Assembly (NCBI RefSeq): GCF_000974485.1
Contig: NZ_BBOM01000010.1
Location: 248,001-312,000 of the forward strand
DNA: 64,000 bases
Reading direction: 5' to 3'
DNA from: Streptomyces sp. NBRC 109706
GTDB lineage: Bacteria > Actinomycetota > Actinomycetes > Streptomycetales > Streptomycetaceae
The notes under the pieces were generated by a model that saw nothing but the letters and a program-made list of their open reading frames with translations, was not told where the DNA came from and did no database searches. Made by a program: the position numbers and the translations under genes. Below, in pieces: positions 46,329 to 54,860 of this stretch. Within the stretch, counting starts at the first letter, position 1. Each line of letters opens with the position of its first letter.

Positions 46329-47198
46329 ATGACGGAAGCTCAACCCAACTTGCATCGGCGACGTTTGGGGTTGGAGTTGAGGTCACTGCGCAAGGTGACT
46401 GGCTTCTCCCTGGCCGAGGCGGCCGAACAGCTCGATCTACCCGGAGCGCCTTCGCTCAGCCGCATCGAGAACGGCAAGCAGCGGGTGCCGCCCACCTCGG
46501 TGCTCGCGTTCTTCGAGATCTACGGCCTCAAGGACGAGCAACGCCGCCACCACATCCGGGAGCTGGCCAAGCTCGCCAACACCGGCAAGCGGAGCAATCT
46601 CTTCGACCAGTACCGCCATGCCATCCCCGACTTCTTCGCGGACTATGTCCAGCTGGAGGAGATGGCCCTGAAGAGCGAGACCTTCGCCAGTGTCGTTCCC
46701 GGACTGCTTCAGACCGAGGAGTATGCGCGGGCCATCATCGAGAACGGCCGCGCCTGGCGACACCAGCGGGAGATCAACAACTTCGTCGAGCTACGCATGG
46801 CCAGGCAGCGGACGGTCTTCAATCGGGAAAATCCGCTTCAACTCTGGTGTGTGCTGGACGAGGCCGCGCTGCTGCGCCGGGTCGGCGGCGATTCCGTGAT
46901 GAAGGCACAGTTGGAGCACCTGCTGGCCGTCTCCGAGGAGTTCAAACACGTGGATGTTCAGGTACTCCCCTTCGACCAGGGTTCCCACGCGGGAGTGGAC
47001 GGCGACTTCCACCTGCTCCACTTCGCGGCCGGCCCGCCGGTGGCCGTGGTTGAGGAGATGACAACCTCGCTCTACCTGGAGGAAGATGGCCACCTGGCCC
47101 GCTATGAGAGCGGCTTCGATCACCTGCGGACCGAGGCCCTCAATGTGCGGGCATCACGGGATCTCATCCGCACCGCAATCAAGGAACGCTATTCATGA
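46329..47198 (+). CDS. WhiJ-like XRE regulator (DUF5753)
   Basis: 289 residues from ATG 46329 (AAGGAGG at good spacing). HTH at about 14-60: RLGLELRSLRKVTGFSLAEA and PSLSRIENGKQRVPPTSVLA. The rest is the DUF5753 domain: ASVVPGLLQTEEYARAIIE, MARQRTVFNRENPLQLWCVL, VDVQVLPFDQGSHAGVDGDF and YESGFDHLRTEALNVRASRD. Such regulators act with a DUF397 partner. Its stop overlaps the first DUF397 start (ATGA). Confidence 0.9.
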   Translation: MTEAQPNLHRRRLGLELRSLRKVTGFSLAEAAEQLDLPGAPSLSRIENGKQRVPPTSVLAFFEIYGLKDEQRRHHIRELAKLANTGKRSNLFDQYRHAIPDFFADYVQLEEMALKSETFASVVPGLLQTEEYARAIIENGRAWRHQREINNFVELRMARQRTVFNRENPLQLWCVLDEAALLRRVGGDSVMKAQLEHLLAVSEEFKHVDVQVLPFDQGSHAGVDGDFHLLHFAAGPPVAVVEEMTTSLYLEEDGHLARYESGFDHLRTEALNVRASRDLIRTAIKERYS

Positions 47199-47416
47199 TC
47201 AACCGGCCCGACCTCACCAACGCCGCCTGGACCAAGAGCCACCGCAGCAACGGCAGCGCGAACTGCCTTGAGGTCGCCTTCGTCGATGGCGTCGTGGCCC
47301 TGCGGGACTCCAAGGACGTCGGACACCCCGACGCACAGATCCTGGTCCTCTCCCACGACGACTACCAGGCCTTCGTCGGCGGCATCCAGGACGGCCAAAG
47401 CGACCTCCTCCCCTGA
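47195..47416 (+). CDS. DUF397 protein, copy 1
   Basis: 73 residues: LTNAAWTKSHRSNGSANCLE, VAFVDGVVALRDSKDVGHPD, AQILVLSHDDYQAFVGGI. DUF397 proteins are the small partners of WhiJ-like XRE regulators. Translationally coupled to the XRE gene. It shares all but 8 residues with copy 2. Confidence 0.9.
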   Translation: MINRPDLTNAAWTKSHRSNGSANCLEVAFVDGVVALRDSKDVGHPDAQILVLSHDDYQAFVGGIQDGQSDLLP

Positions 47417-47444
47417 CCCCTCTCAACCAGCCGCACCCCCCAAC

Positions 47445-47477
47445 AACGGGCCTCCACCTACCAGGCGGAGGCCCGTT
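47445..47477. terminator. Terminator hairpin, copy 1 of 3
   Basis: AACGGGCCTCC and GGAGGCCCGTT with an 11-base interior that pairs partly. Related hairpins recur at 47731 and 50396. Confidence 0.75.
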
Positions 47478-47501
47478 CGCCTTCCACAAGGAGCGCAGCC
47501 C

Positions 47502-47723
47502 ATGATCATCCGGCCCGGCCTCACCAACGCCGTCTGGACCAAGAGCCACCGCAGCAACGGTGGCGACAACTGCCTTGAGGTCGCCTTCGTCGACGGGGTC
47601 GTCGCTCTCCGCGACTCCAAGGACATCGGACACCCCGACGCCCAGATCCTGGTCCTCTCCCACGACGACTACCAGGCCTTCGTCGGCGGCATCCAGGACG
47701 GCCAACCCGGCCTCCTCCCCTGA
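47502..47723 (+). CDS. DUF397 protein, copy 2
   Basis: 73 residues from ATG 47502 (AAGGAGC upstream), nearly identical to copy 1 (65 of 73 residues), including LRDSKDIGHPDAQILVLSHD. It follows the first copy's terminator, so it has to rely on read-through or its own promoter. A recent tandem duplication. Confidence 0.9.
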   Translation: MIIRPGLTNAVWTKSHRSNGGDNCLEVAFVDGVVALRDSKDIGHPDAQILVLSHDDYQAFVGGIQDGQPGLLP

Positions 47724-47730
47724 CCAGAGG

Positions 47731-47763
47731 AACGGGCCTCCATCCACCGGGTGGAGGCCCGTT
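47731..47763. terminator. Terminator hairpin, copy 2 of 3
   Basis: AACGGGCCTCCATCC, loop ACCG, GGTGGAGGCCCGTT: 14-15 bp stem with one bulge, 8 bases after the second DUF397 stop. Confidence 0.8.
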
Positions 47764-47796
47764 CCACTGCCCCTGCTCCCCCATCGCCCCGGGCCC

Positions 47797-47824
47797 AGCC
47801 GCGCCCTCTGGACCAAGGGCCACC
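47797..47824 (+). pseudogene. Possible remnant of a third DUF397 copy
   Basis: GCCCTCTGGACCAAGGGCCA (47803-47822) matches the start of the DUF397 genes (GCCGTCTGGACCAAGAGCCA) with a following CC also shared; the similarity ends there. It suggests a third duplicate that was deleted when the downstream gene cluster arrived. Confidence 0.35.
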
Positions 47825-47990
47825 ATGTAATCGGCCTGAGCCGGCAGGCGGAGCCGGTTCGAATGGCGTTCTCCCTGCTGACCTTCACCCACGGCTGATT
47901 CTTTGGCATATGCCATTGCCCGGGAGGGGAACACCTCATAGCCCCACGCATGTCACCATGTGGTGGACGCGGCGACACACGGGAGGAACA

Positions 47991-48275
47991 GTGCCCGACA
48001 AACGCTCACCTCAAGAAACAGCCTCAGTTACTCCCTGGGGCGTTCGTAGGCTGGTTCCCCTGAGAAACGGCGAGGGGCCGACCTCACGGTATGAGGGAAT
48101 CGACCCCGCCACACAGACAGGCAGGTGGGTCGACCTCGGCGGGGTCTCCTCCCCCGCCGATCTCGGTAAACACGGAACCTCCGTCAACACCTACCCGCCC
48201 ACGCAGGTGAGCAAGGATGGCAGAATCGATGCGGACTCCGGTCACGATGCTCAGCAGGACGAAGGGCAGCATTAG
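47991..48275 (+). CDS. tgmA: Graspetide precursor peptide (ATP-grasp-modified RiPP)
   Basis: 94 residues from GTG 47991 (GGGAGGA upstream). The leader carries the family motif TPWGVRRLVPL (14-24) followed by SRYEGIDPATQ (32-42). The C-terminal core after GKHGTS (59-64) holds hydroxyl donors T63, S64, T67, T71, S74 and acid acceptors D76, D80, D82, D86, D90, E91, suited to omega-ester rings. D76-G77 is a good site for aspartimide formation by the methyltransferase. The next gene starts directly at its stop. Confidence 0.85.
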   Translation: MPDKRSPQETASVTPWGVRRLVPLRNGEGPTSRYEGIDPATQTGRWVDLGGVSSPADLGKHGTSVNTYPPTQVSKDGRIDADSGHDAQQDEGQH

Positions 48276-49232
48276 TTGCTGAGGGGCCCGGTTCTGGTGG
48301 CGACCGAACGCGAGGATGCTACTGCGGATTTGATTATCACCGAACTCAATCGACGCCGGGTTCCGGTTCTGCGATATGACCCGGGGAGGGACTTTCCGGG
48401 TTCTGTCCGGATCTCCGCCCACATGGGCTCGGACGGCTGGGAAGGAACCCTCGCGTTCGGCAAACGCAGGGCCAGCCTGGCGGAGGTGCGATCGTTATAC
48501 CACCGCAGGCCAAGCGGCTACGCCGCCTCGGACGACAGCCAGACCGCCCGCTTCGCAGCTGCTGAGAACCGTCGCGGTCTGGGGGGAGTCCTGGGCAGCC
48601 TGCCGAACTGCCTTTACCTGAGCCATCCGCTGGCGATCGCACGTGCTGAATACAAGCCGTTCCAGCTCGCGGTCGCAGCACGCGAAGGCTTTCGTGTGCC
48701 CGCCACGCTGATAACCAACTGCCCGAGCGAGGCCAGATCGTTTATCAGGCGGCAACGCAGCATCTACAAGCCTCTACATGCCGGCGCCTACCAGGTAGAC
48801 GGGGAGGCTGCGGGGGTCTGGGCCGCAGAGGTTCTTCCCGAGGAGATCGACGACTCGGTACGAAACAGTGCCCATCTCTTCCAGGAACTCGTCCAGAAGA
48901 CCCACGATGTCCGCGCCATCGCCATCGGGAGCCGGATCTTCGCCGCCCGTATCCAAGCATCGGAAGGTGTTCTGGATTGGCGATCCGACTATCGCAATCT
49001 CAGTTACTCAGCGATAGCGTGCCCGGATGACGTCGCCTCTGGTATCCACCGTTTCCTCGCGGAGTTCGGCCTCAGCTTCGGCGCGTTCGACTTCGCCGTA
49101 ACGGCCGATGGCACATGGTGGTTTCTGGAGTGCAACCCGAACGGTCAATGGGCGTGGCTGGAGTATTCCGCTGGGCTGCCCCTCACTCAGGCCATCGCTG
49201 ATGTACTGGAGAACGGAAAGGTCGGCGAATGA
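48276..49232 (+). CDS. tgmB: ATP-grasp peptide maturase
   Basis: 318 residues from TTG 48276, directly after the precursor stop. VLVATEREDATADLIITELN is the usual opening; LAIARAEYKPFQLAVAAREG and PATLITNCPSEARSF lead into the ATP-grasp fold; SIYKPLHAG, VQKTHDVRAIAIGSRIFAAR and WWFLECNPNGQWAWLE carry ATP- and Mg-binding residues (Glu and Asn in LECNPNG). It joins Asp/Glu side chains of the precursor to Ser/Thr with ATP. Stop overlaps the methyltransferase start (ATGA). Confidence 0.9.
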   Translation: MLRGPVLVATEREDATADLIITELNRRRVPVLRYDPGRDFPGSVRISAHMGSDGWEGTLAFGKRRASLAEVRSLYHRRPSGYAASDDSQTARFAAAENRRGLGGVLGSLPNCLYLSHPLAIARAEYKPFQLAVAAREGFRVPATLITNCPSEARSFIRRQRSIYKPLHAGAYQVDGEAAGVWAAEVLPEEIDDSVRNSAHLFQELVQKTHDVRAIAIGSRIFAARIQASEGVLDWRSDYRNLSYSAIACPDDVASGIHRFLAEFGLSFGAFDFAVTADGTWWFLECNPNGQWAWLEYSAGLPLTQAIADVLENGKVGE

Positions 49233-50362
49233 CGGAGCAGGACGCGTCGCGGGAGGCTCGCGCGGCGATGGTACGGCGGTTGGCGGATGGCGGGGTGCTG
49301 CGAAGTCCGAGGTGGCGGGCGGCAGTTGAGGCGATGCCACGGGAAGCCTTCCTGTCCGGTGGCTGGTTCGAGTATGAGGACGGCGGCTGGTACCGCCCGG
49401 CGTTTCCGGATGACGGGGTGGAGGGTCCCCGGCGCGTCTACGAGGACGACACCCTGGTCACCCAACTGGCCGGCTCGGTGTTCCCCTGGCAGGTGGAGGG
49501 ACGACTGGCCCACCGCCCCACGTCCTCCTCGACCCTGCCATCCCTTGTGGTGCGGATGCTGGAGGAGCTGACACCCAACGGGCAGGTGCTGGAGATCGGC
49601 ACGGGAACCGGCTATTCGACAGGGCTTCTCTGTCACGCACTGGGGGACGAGCGCGTCACCTCGGTGGAGGTGGACGCGGAGATCTCCGCGCGGGCGAGTG
49701 TCGCTCTCGGATCCTTGGGCCACTGGCCGGACCTGGTGGTGGGTGACGGGCTGCTGGGGCACGCAGCCGCGGCGCCATACGACGAGTTGATCGCCACCTG
49801 TGGCGTCCGCGAGGTTCCCAGGCACTGGCTGACACAGGTGCGGCCCGGGGGGCGGATTCTGGTGGCCGTCGGCGGGTGGCTGAACGCCTCGGAGTTGGTG
49901 CGGCTCACCGTGGAGGAGGACGGTTCCGCGAGCGGGCCAGTGTTGGGCGGACAGGTGTCCTTCATGCTGGCACGTTCCCAAGAAGCACCTCCCATCGGGA
50001 TGTTGCCGGACCTGAGCGCGCGGGACTCCTCCCCCACGGACATCGGGGCCGACGCCCTGGAGGAATGGACCGCCCGCTTTGTGGCCCAGTTCGCGGTACC
50101 GGGCGCCCAACGCTTTGTCATTCCGCGCGAGGGGCGGGAGGAGCATGTGCTGATCGACGTGGGAACGGGGGCCTGGGCGGCGCTCTGGCTGGACGGGACC
50201 GGACGGTGGTGCGTGCGGCAAGGCGGCCGCGAACCACTGTGGGACGTTGTGACACGGTCGCTGACCGCCTGGCGAGCGGCGGGCGCTCCCCAGGCCGAGC
50301 GGCTTCGGGTGCGGGTGGGACCGAAAGGACAGGAACTGCTCCTGCCCGGCTCTCATGCGTGA
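49229..50362 (+). CDS. tgmC: PIMT-like methyltransferase of the graspetide cluster
   Basis: 377 residues. The protein-isoaspartate methyltransferase fold is complete: AAVEAMPREAFLSGG, STLPSLVVRMLEELTPNG, VLEIGTGTGYSTGLLCHALG (SAM motif I), RVTSVEVDAEISARA, VGDGLLGHAAAAPYDELIAT and WLTQVRPGGRILVAVGGWL. The C-terminal 150 residues are the extra domain of graspetide-linked members. In characterised clusters it methylates an Asp of the cyclised peptide, which then forms an aspartimide. The cluster has no dedicated exporter or protease. Confidence 0.9.
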   Translation: MTEQDASREARAAMVRRLADGGVLRSPRWRAAVEAMPREAFLSGGWFEYEDGGWYRPAFPDDGVEGPRRVYEDDTLVTQLAGSVFPWQVEGRLAHRPTSSSTLPSLVVRMLEELTPNGQVLEIGTGTGYSTGLLCHALGDERVTSVEVDAEISARASVALGSLGHWPDLVVGDGLLGHAAAAPYDELIATCGVREVPRHWLTQVRPGGRILVAVGGWLNASELVRLTVEEDGSASGPVLGGQVSFMLARSQEAPPIGMLPDLSARDSSPTDIGADALEEWTARFVAQFAVPGAQRFVIPREGREEHVLIDVGTGAWAALWLDGTGRWCVRQGGREPLWDVVTRSLTAWRAAGAPQAERLRVRVGPKGQELLLPGSHA

Positions 50363-50395
50363 CCAGAGCCGGTCAGTGCCCTCCCCTGACCGAAC

Positions 50396-50428
50396 AACGG
50401 GCCTCCACCCACCGGGTGGAGGCCCGTT
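50396..50428. terminator. Terminator hairpin, copy 3 of 3
   Basis: AACGGGCCTCCACCC, loop ACC, GGGTGGAGGCCCGTT, a perfect 15-bp stem; nearly the same sequence as those after the DUF397 genes 2.7-3 kb upstream. It ends the graspetide operon. Confidence 0.9.
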
Positions 50429-50460
50429 CACTTTCCGCCGCAGGGGTCACCGCCCCGCGT

Positions 50461-50916
50461 TCAGCACCACTCGTCGCCCGAGGCCGCCGCCCGCTGGAAC
50501 GCCTCCTGCGTTCCCTTGCCGGCGATGCCGTCAATGGGCCCGGTGTAGTCCCAACTCCGCAGGCTCCGCTGCAACGCCTTCACCGTTCCCTCGCCGACAA
50601 TTCCGTCGATGGGACCGGTGTAGCCCCAGCCGGCCTTGAGCATCCGCTGGATGGCCTTCCAACTCTCCGTTCCCAGCCAGCCGTCGATGGCGCCGTTATA
50701 GCCCCATGTCGCCGCCAACCAGTTCTGCAGACACTTGGCGTCCTCCCTGGGGACGCCCAGATTGACCGTCGCGAGCGGGGTGATCGCCTGCGTGGTCGCC
50801 CCCTGCCTCGACGCCGACTCCGATGCCGCAACACTCGCGCCGGCACCCACGACGCTCCCGGCCATGATGGCGGCCGTGGCGGTGGCGCAGACGACCGCTC
50901 GTGTCAAACGACGCAT
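50461..50916 (-). CDS. Secreted peptidoglycan-binding-like protein
   Basis: 151 residues from ATG 50916 (GGGGGAG upstream). Signal peptide MRRLTRAVVCATATAAIMAG with an Ala-rich cleavage region, then three repeats related to the PG_binding_1 fold: WGYNGAIDGWLGTESWKAIQ, WGYTGPIDGIVGEGTVKALQ, WDYTGPIDGIAGKGTQEAFQ. No catalytic domain is attached. It probably binds the cell wall. Confidence 0.8.
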   Translation of the reverse strand: MRRLTRAVVCATATAAIMAGSVVGAGASVAASESASRQGATTQAITPLATVNLGVPREDAKCLQNWLAATWGYNGAIDGWLGTESWKAIQRMLKAGWGYTGPIDGIVGEGTVKALQRSLRSWDYTGPIDGIAGKGTQEAFQRAAASGDEWC

Positions 50917-51143
50917 TTTCTCCCCCAGTTGTCCGTTCCCGGTCGTGGCGACGGTCCCTCTCACCACGACTGACCTGAAGGCTAGGGACCCCACTTTCAC
51001 GGCACTATCACCGCTATGTCTTCTCCGCCCCCACCGGGAGTGGGCGCGTACGCGATCGACAACGGTTCGGCACTCCGCACGGCGGCCCGCGACCGGGAGC
51101 GCGGGCCGGCGCGTCGGTGATGCCCGGCTCCTAGAATGCCTCT

Positions 51144-52067
51144 GTGGAACTTTCGCATCTCGGCACGCCGACCGGGCCGATGATCCGCGTCCATGGCGGG
51201 TTCGCCAACCGGATGTACCGGCTCGACACCGACCAGGGGGCGTTCGCGGTCAAGGAGTTGAACGTCGTCGACCGCCGCTGGCCCTATCGCGTCGAGGACG
51301 TGTTCAGGTTTGAGCGGGCGGCCTTCGCGGCGGGCGTTCCGATGCCGGAGCCCATCTCGGCCGGGCACGACACGCTGGTGCACCGGTGGGTCGAGGGCGA
51401 GAGGGTGCCCGAGGCGCCGGTGTCGGCGGGGTACGCCTTCGAGATCGGTGAGATCCTTGCGCGGATCCACGCGCTCGACGTCCCCTGGGCCCGGGGGGCG
51501 GTCAAGGAGCCGACGTCCCGGGACTGGCCCGAGCTGGCCGCTCGGGCGGTGGCGACCGGGCAGCCGTGGGGGGACGAACTCGCCTCGCACGTCGAGACGT
51601 TCCTCGCCATCGCCCGGTTCGTCGACACCTGCGAACGGCCGGGGCCCGTCGTGCTGACGCACCGGGACATCCAACCGTGGAACCTGCTGGCCCGGGAGGG
51701 CCGGCCGGTGGTGCTCGACTGGGAGCTGGCGGGGATGCTCGACCTGTCGGGCGAGTTGGGGTCGACCGCGTTGAGCCTGGCCAAGGGGCCCGGCTTCGAC
51801 TCCGTCGAGCCGGCCGTTTTCCGTTCGGTTCTCGACGGCTATGTCGCGGGGGGCGGAGAGCTGCCGCCGGCGGGGCCGAGCTGGTTTGTGTTCCTGATCG
51901 GCGGTTGGCTGGGGCACACGCGGTGGAACATCCTCCGCTGCCTCGCCGGCGCCGAGGCGACCACCGGCCCCGACCTCGCGCTGTCGCACGAGTCCGCGGG
52001 GGACGGGGTGCGCGGCCTCCCCGACCTCTTCGGTCGACTTCCGGAGCTTGAGGCACTGCTCCTCTGA
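51144..52067 (+). CDS. Aminoglycoside-phosphotransferase-like kinase
   Basis: 307 residues from GTG 51144. AFAVKELNVV supplies the ATP-binding Lys; VVLTHRDIQPWNLLAREGRP is the catalytic loop (HxDxxxxN); VVLDWELAGMLDLSGELGST is the metal-binding motif (Brenner's DW-E). Family members phosphorylate small molecules such as aminoglycosides, macrolides or choline; the substrate here is not predictable. Confidence 0.85.
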   Translation: MELSHLGTPTGPMIRVHGGFANRMYRLDTDQGAFAVKELNVVDRRWPYRVEDVFRFERAAFAAGVPMPEPISAGHDTLVHRWVEGERVPEAPVSAGYAFEIGEILARIHALDVPWARGAVKEPTSRDWPELAARAVATGQPWGDELASHVETFLAIARFVDTCERPGPVVLTHRDIQPWNLLAREGRPVVLDWELAGMLDLSGELGSTALSLAKGPGFDSVEPAVFRSVLDGYVAGGGELPPAGPSWFVFLIGGWLGHTRWNILRCLAGAEATTGPDLALSHESAGDGVRGLPDLFGRLPELEALLL

Positions 52068-52086
52068 CAGGGAGTCCCGGACGAGG

Positions 52087-52443
52087 TCAGGGGGCGATGC
52101 TGAGTTCGCCGATCAGCCCGTGGGTCAGAACGAAGCGGCAGCGCAGATCGACCTTCCCGCCGGGGAAGTTCCCTTCGAGATGCTGGTGGACGGTGTACCG
52201 GTCGGGTGCGTCGCGCTCGGCGGCGGTGAGCGTGGTGGTGTAGGTGTACTCGGTGTCGGTCTGCCCGAGCCATCGGGCGATGGCCTCGGCGCCCTCGTGG
52301 GTCCGTCCGTCGTCGGTGACCGTGGCGTCCGGCGCGAACGCCGGAGCGGCGGCGGACACGTCCCTGGCGGCGCGGGCGGTCAGATAGCGGGTGATCGCCT
52401 CGGGCAGATCGCCGGGGTCGATCGACGTCGGGAACTCGGACAT
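52087..52443 (-). CDS. SnoaL/NTF2-like protein
   Basis: 118 residues. ITRYLTARAARDVSAAAPAF, APDATVTDDGRTHEGAEAIA and RWLGQTDTEYTYTTTLTAAE are typical of the SnoaL-like cone-shaped fold; the C-terminus ends in strands FVLTHGLIGELSIAP. Divergent from the HxlR gene with a shared perfect operator, so it is probably its regulated target. Confidence 0.85.
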   Translation of the reverse strand: MSEFPTSIDPGDLPEAITRYLTARAARDVSAAAPAFAPDATVTDDGRTHEGAEAIARWLGQTDTEYTYTTTLTAAERDAPDRYTVHQHLEGNFPGGKVDLRCRFVLTHGLIGELSIAP

Positions 52444-52475
52444 GTGGTCCTCCGTGGGGTGCGGACGGTCATCGA

Positions 52476-52512
52476 CTGCTAATCTAGAAGCCGGTGACTT
52501 CTAGATTAGCAG
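52476..52512. promoter_or_regulatory. Perfect 15-bp inverted-repeat operator
   Basis: CTGCTAATCTAGAAG, 7-base spacer, CTTCTAGATTAGCAG, between the SnoaL-like and HxlR genes. The AT-rich arms contrast with the surroundings and should bind the HxlR protein. Confidence 0.85.
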
Positions 52513-52540
52513 TGACCGCGGACGACTTCTGGAGGGTGGC

Positions 52541-53047
52541 ATGCCGAGCCGCATACGGCTGGAGGACCGGGAGTGTCCGCTGTCCACGACGGTGCAGCAC
52601 ATCGGCGAGTGGTGGACGCTGCTGATCCTGCACGACGCGTTCGACGGCTATACGCGCTTCGACCAGTTCCAGCGGAACCTGAACATCTCCACCAGCATGC
52701 TCACCGCGCGGCTGAAGACGCTGGTCGCGGACGACCTGCTGGAACGGCGGCGCTACCAGGACCGGCCGGCCCGTTACGAGTATGTGCTCACCGAACGGGG
52801 CCGATCCCTCCGGCCGGTGATCGTGGCCCTGGCCGCCTGGGGGAACCAACGCCTGGCCCCGGAGGATCGCGCCATGATCCTGGTGGACGCCACCAGCGGC
52901 GAGGAGGTCGAGCCGGTGCTGGTCGACGCCCACACCGGAAGAAGCCTCGACGACAGCGAAGCCTTCGTCTTCACCGCCGGCCCAGCCGCCAGCCCGTCGA
53001 TGCGCGCCCGCTACCCGGAACCCCACGACAATCGGCCGTACGGATGA
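52541..53047 (+). CDS. HxlR-family regulator
   Basis: 168 residues. CPLSTTVQHIGEWWTLLILH, then RFDQFQRNLNISTSMLTARL and KTLVADDLLERRRYQDRPAR, YEYVLTERGRSLRPVIVALA, the full HxlR winged helix with one Cys near the N-terminus that can sense electrophiles or redox. It probably represses the SnoaL gene through the palindrome at 52476. Confidence 0.9.
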   Translation: MPSRIRLEDRECPLSTTVQHIGEWWTLLILHDAFDGYTRFDQFQRNLNISTSMLTARLKTLVADDLLERRRYQDRPARYEYVLTERGRSLRPVIVALAAWGNQRLAPEDRAMILVDATSGEEVEPVLVDAHTGRSLDDSEAFVFTAGPAASPSMRARYPEPHDNRPYG

Positions 53048-53441
53048 CCAACCCATCGCTTCGCCGCTCGATCAGCGGTGCGTGGTGCTTGTACTTCCCG
53101 CCGTTGTAGACCTCGCAGAACGCGAAGTAGACGGGGGTGTCGAGGATCAGCGTGTGCACGCCGATATCAACGATCCTGCCCACGCCGATATGGATATCGG
53201 GCCGCTCCATGGCCGTGATCGTGTATGCGATGGCATTCGCCATGATCCGCTCGGCCATGTCCCGGAGCATGATGTTGTCACGCATCATGATCCGGATCTC
53301 CCGCTCCCAGAGCGAGATTTCCGATCCGGGGCTCTCCAACACGTTGTACGTGCACTCCTTGACATACGGCCGTACCGCGTTGAGGAGTAACCGAGGGTCA
53401 CGGTGAGCCGTGCTCACCAGGCCCTCAACCATGATCGTCAT
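52971..53441 (-). CDS. Hypothetical protein
   Basis: 156 residues from ATG 53441. MTIMVEGLVSTAHRDPRLLL, NVLESPGSEISLWEREIRIM and DIGVHTLILDTPVYFAFCEV suggest an alpha/beta fold. GC content is lower than in its neighbours, as in the adjacent XRE gene, hinting at a shared horizontal origin. The last 25 codons overlap the convergent HxlR gene. Confidence 0.6.
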   Translation of the reverse strand: MTIMVEGLVSTAHRDPRLLLNAVRPYVKECTYNVLESPGSEISLWEREIRIMMRDNIMLRDMAERIMANAIAYTITAMERPDIHIGVGRIVDIGVHTLILDTPVYFAFCEVYNGGKYKHHAPLIERRSDGLVIRTADCRGVPGSGRASTGWRLGRR

Positions 53442-53517
53442 TGATCCCTGCCTTCCGTTCTGCTTCTCTCCTGTGATACCGGAGTGGTACCAACAGTAGA
53501 ATTCCACAGGCGGATTC

Positions 53518-54348
53518 CTAGCCAGTTTCCTGTTGCCGCAAAAACTCGTCCCTTATCCCGGTCAGCGCAGTCCGCATCTCGTCACCCTGAAGGGCGGCAA
53601 CACCGAACCGTTCGAACTTCTGCACATACACGGCGACATCTCTGGGATCGGTGACGACAACCTTCGCATGCACCGTCTCCAAAGAGACCGTCCTATCGTC
53701 TCGGATAACGAACGCATGGCTGGCAATATCATTCTGCCGCGCCGCAGTTGGGACGAGCCGCACGTCGACGTTGGGCAGTCGAGACAGAGAGATAATCCGG
53801 TCGATTTGCTCAGCCATCCGACTGTCCGACACTATGCGCCACCGTAGAACATGTTCGGTGATAACAAATTTCAGGGCCTTGGACTCGTCATACAGAACAC
53901 CCTGCCGCTCCAGCCGGGCCTGCGCGGTTCGCCTGAGCACGTCGGGGGTCATCCCGTATCGCCCCAAGATGACTCTGATGTACTCATGGGTCTGCAGGAG
54001 ACCGGGAACAAGCGCGGGCTGAAAGACCTTCATCGAGGTCATTTGACCCTCAATAGCTTTCAGTTGCTCCTGCAGCTTATGAATTCCCATACGACGGAGT
54101 TCACGCCAGGCTACTGACTCCGTCACCTGCTCTCTCGCAATTTTTAGGTACTCGGCTTTAACGTCGTCCGATACACCAAGAGCTATCAGAATCTGATCGA
54201 CGTCGGTGATGGATGGGGTGACCTTACCCGTTTCAATCTTGCTGAGCTTGCTCACCGACATGGCAGAACTCCGGGCGACGGCCTTTGCTTCCTTCCCGGA
54301 AGCCTGCCGAAGTGTCCGGAGCGCTGCCCCTAGTTCTCCCCTGCTCAT
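53518..54348 (-). CDS. XRE regulator (DUF5753)
   Basis: 276 residues from ATG 54348, which overlaps the stop of the DUF6879 gene (ATGA). HTH: LRTLRQASGKEAKAVARSSA, MSVSKLSKIETGKVTPSITD. DUF5753 part: QPALVPGLLQTHEYIRVILG, RQGVLYDESKALKFVITEHV, VDVRLVPTAARQNDIASHAF. It regulates with the DUF6879 and small partner genes upstream; codon use is less GC-rich than in the surrounding chromosome. Confidence 0.88.
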   Translation of the reverse strand: MSRGELGAALRTLRQASGKEAKAVARSSAMSVSKLSKIETGKVTPSITDVDQILIALGVSDDVKAEYLKIAREQVTESVAWRELRRMGIHKLQEQLKAIEGQMTSMKVFQPALVPGLLQTHEYIRVILGRYGMTPDVLRRTAQARLERQGVLYDESKALKFVITEHVLRWRIVSDSRMAEQIDRIISLSRLPNVDVRLVPTAARQNDIASHAFVIRDDRTVSLETVHAKVVVTDPRDVAVYVQKFERFGVAALQGDEMRTALTGIRDEFLRQQETG

Positions 54349-54860
54349 TCCCGGTACTTTTCCCACCATTCACCAAAGGGCACCGCATGACGCATAGCGA
54401 CGTCCCGGCACTCGATGAACTCCGAGGCACTCCCCTGCGGCAGGAGTTCCGAGTCGATATACGTGCCGTCGTCCTCGTAGTGCATGACCTGAACGTCTGC
54501 TTCATCGAACATCCAGAAGTCGCCCACCCCGGCAAGGGGGTTGGGCTGTTCCGTGGTGTCCAGAATGAAGAATTCTTCCCCGGCCGCCATGTTCCGGTGG
54601 TATCCCCAGCCCAGCTCGTACCGAAGGTAGTCGGTCAGCGGACGACGGAGGATGTGGACGCGGTACATCCGCTTGCCGCCCTGAACAGCGTTGCGGACGG
54701 TCGAGACCCAACCCGAGTTCTTGAAGTCCTCCGGCTGCGGCTCCCCGTTCAGGAACGCCCGGAAGTGGCCCTCCAGACGGGACACCCCATAGCTGTCGAG
54801 AGTCTCCAACCGGAACGCTTCCGCTCGGAAGTCCTCGAAGAGGTTCCTAGATGACGCCAT
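54345..54860 (-). CDS. DUF6879 protein
   Basis: 171 residues from ATG 54860. LFEDFRAEAFRLETLDSYGV, VRNAVQGGKRMYRVHILRRP, LRYELGWGYHRNMAAGEEFF and MFDEADVQVMHYEDDGTYID. The family lies next to XRE/DUF5753 regulators in Streptomyces and replaces DUF397 as their partner. Function not established. Confidence 0.85.
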   Translation of the reverse strand: MASSRNLFEDFRAEAFRLETLDSYGVSRLEGHFRAFLNGEPQPEDFKNSGWVSTVRNAVQGGKRMYRVHILRRPLTDYLRYELGWGYHRNMAAGEEFFILDTTEQPNPLAGVGDFWMFDEADVQVMHYEDDGTYIDSELLPQGSASEFIECRDVAMRHAVPFGEWWEKYRE

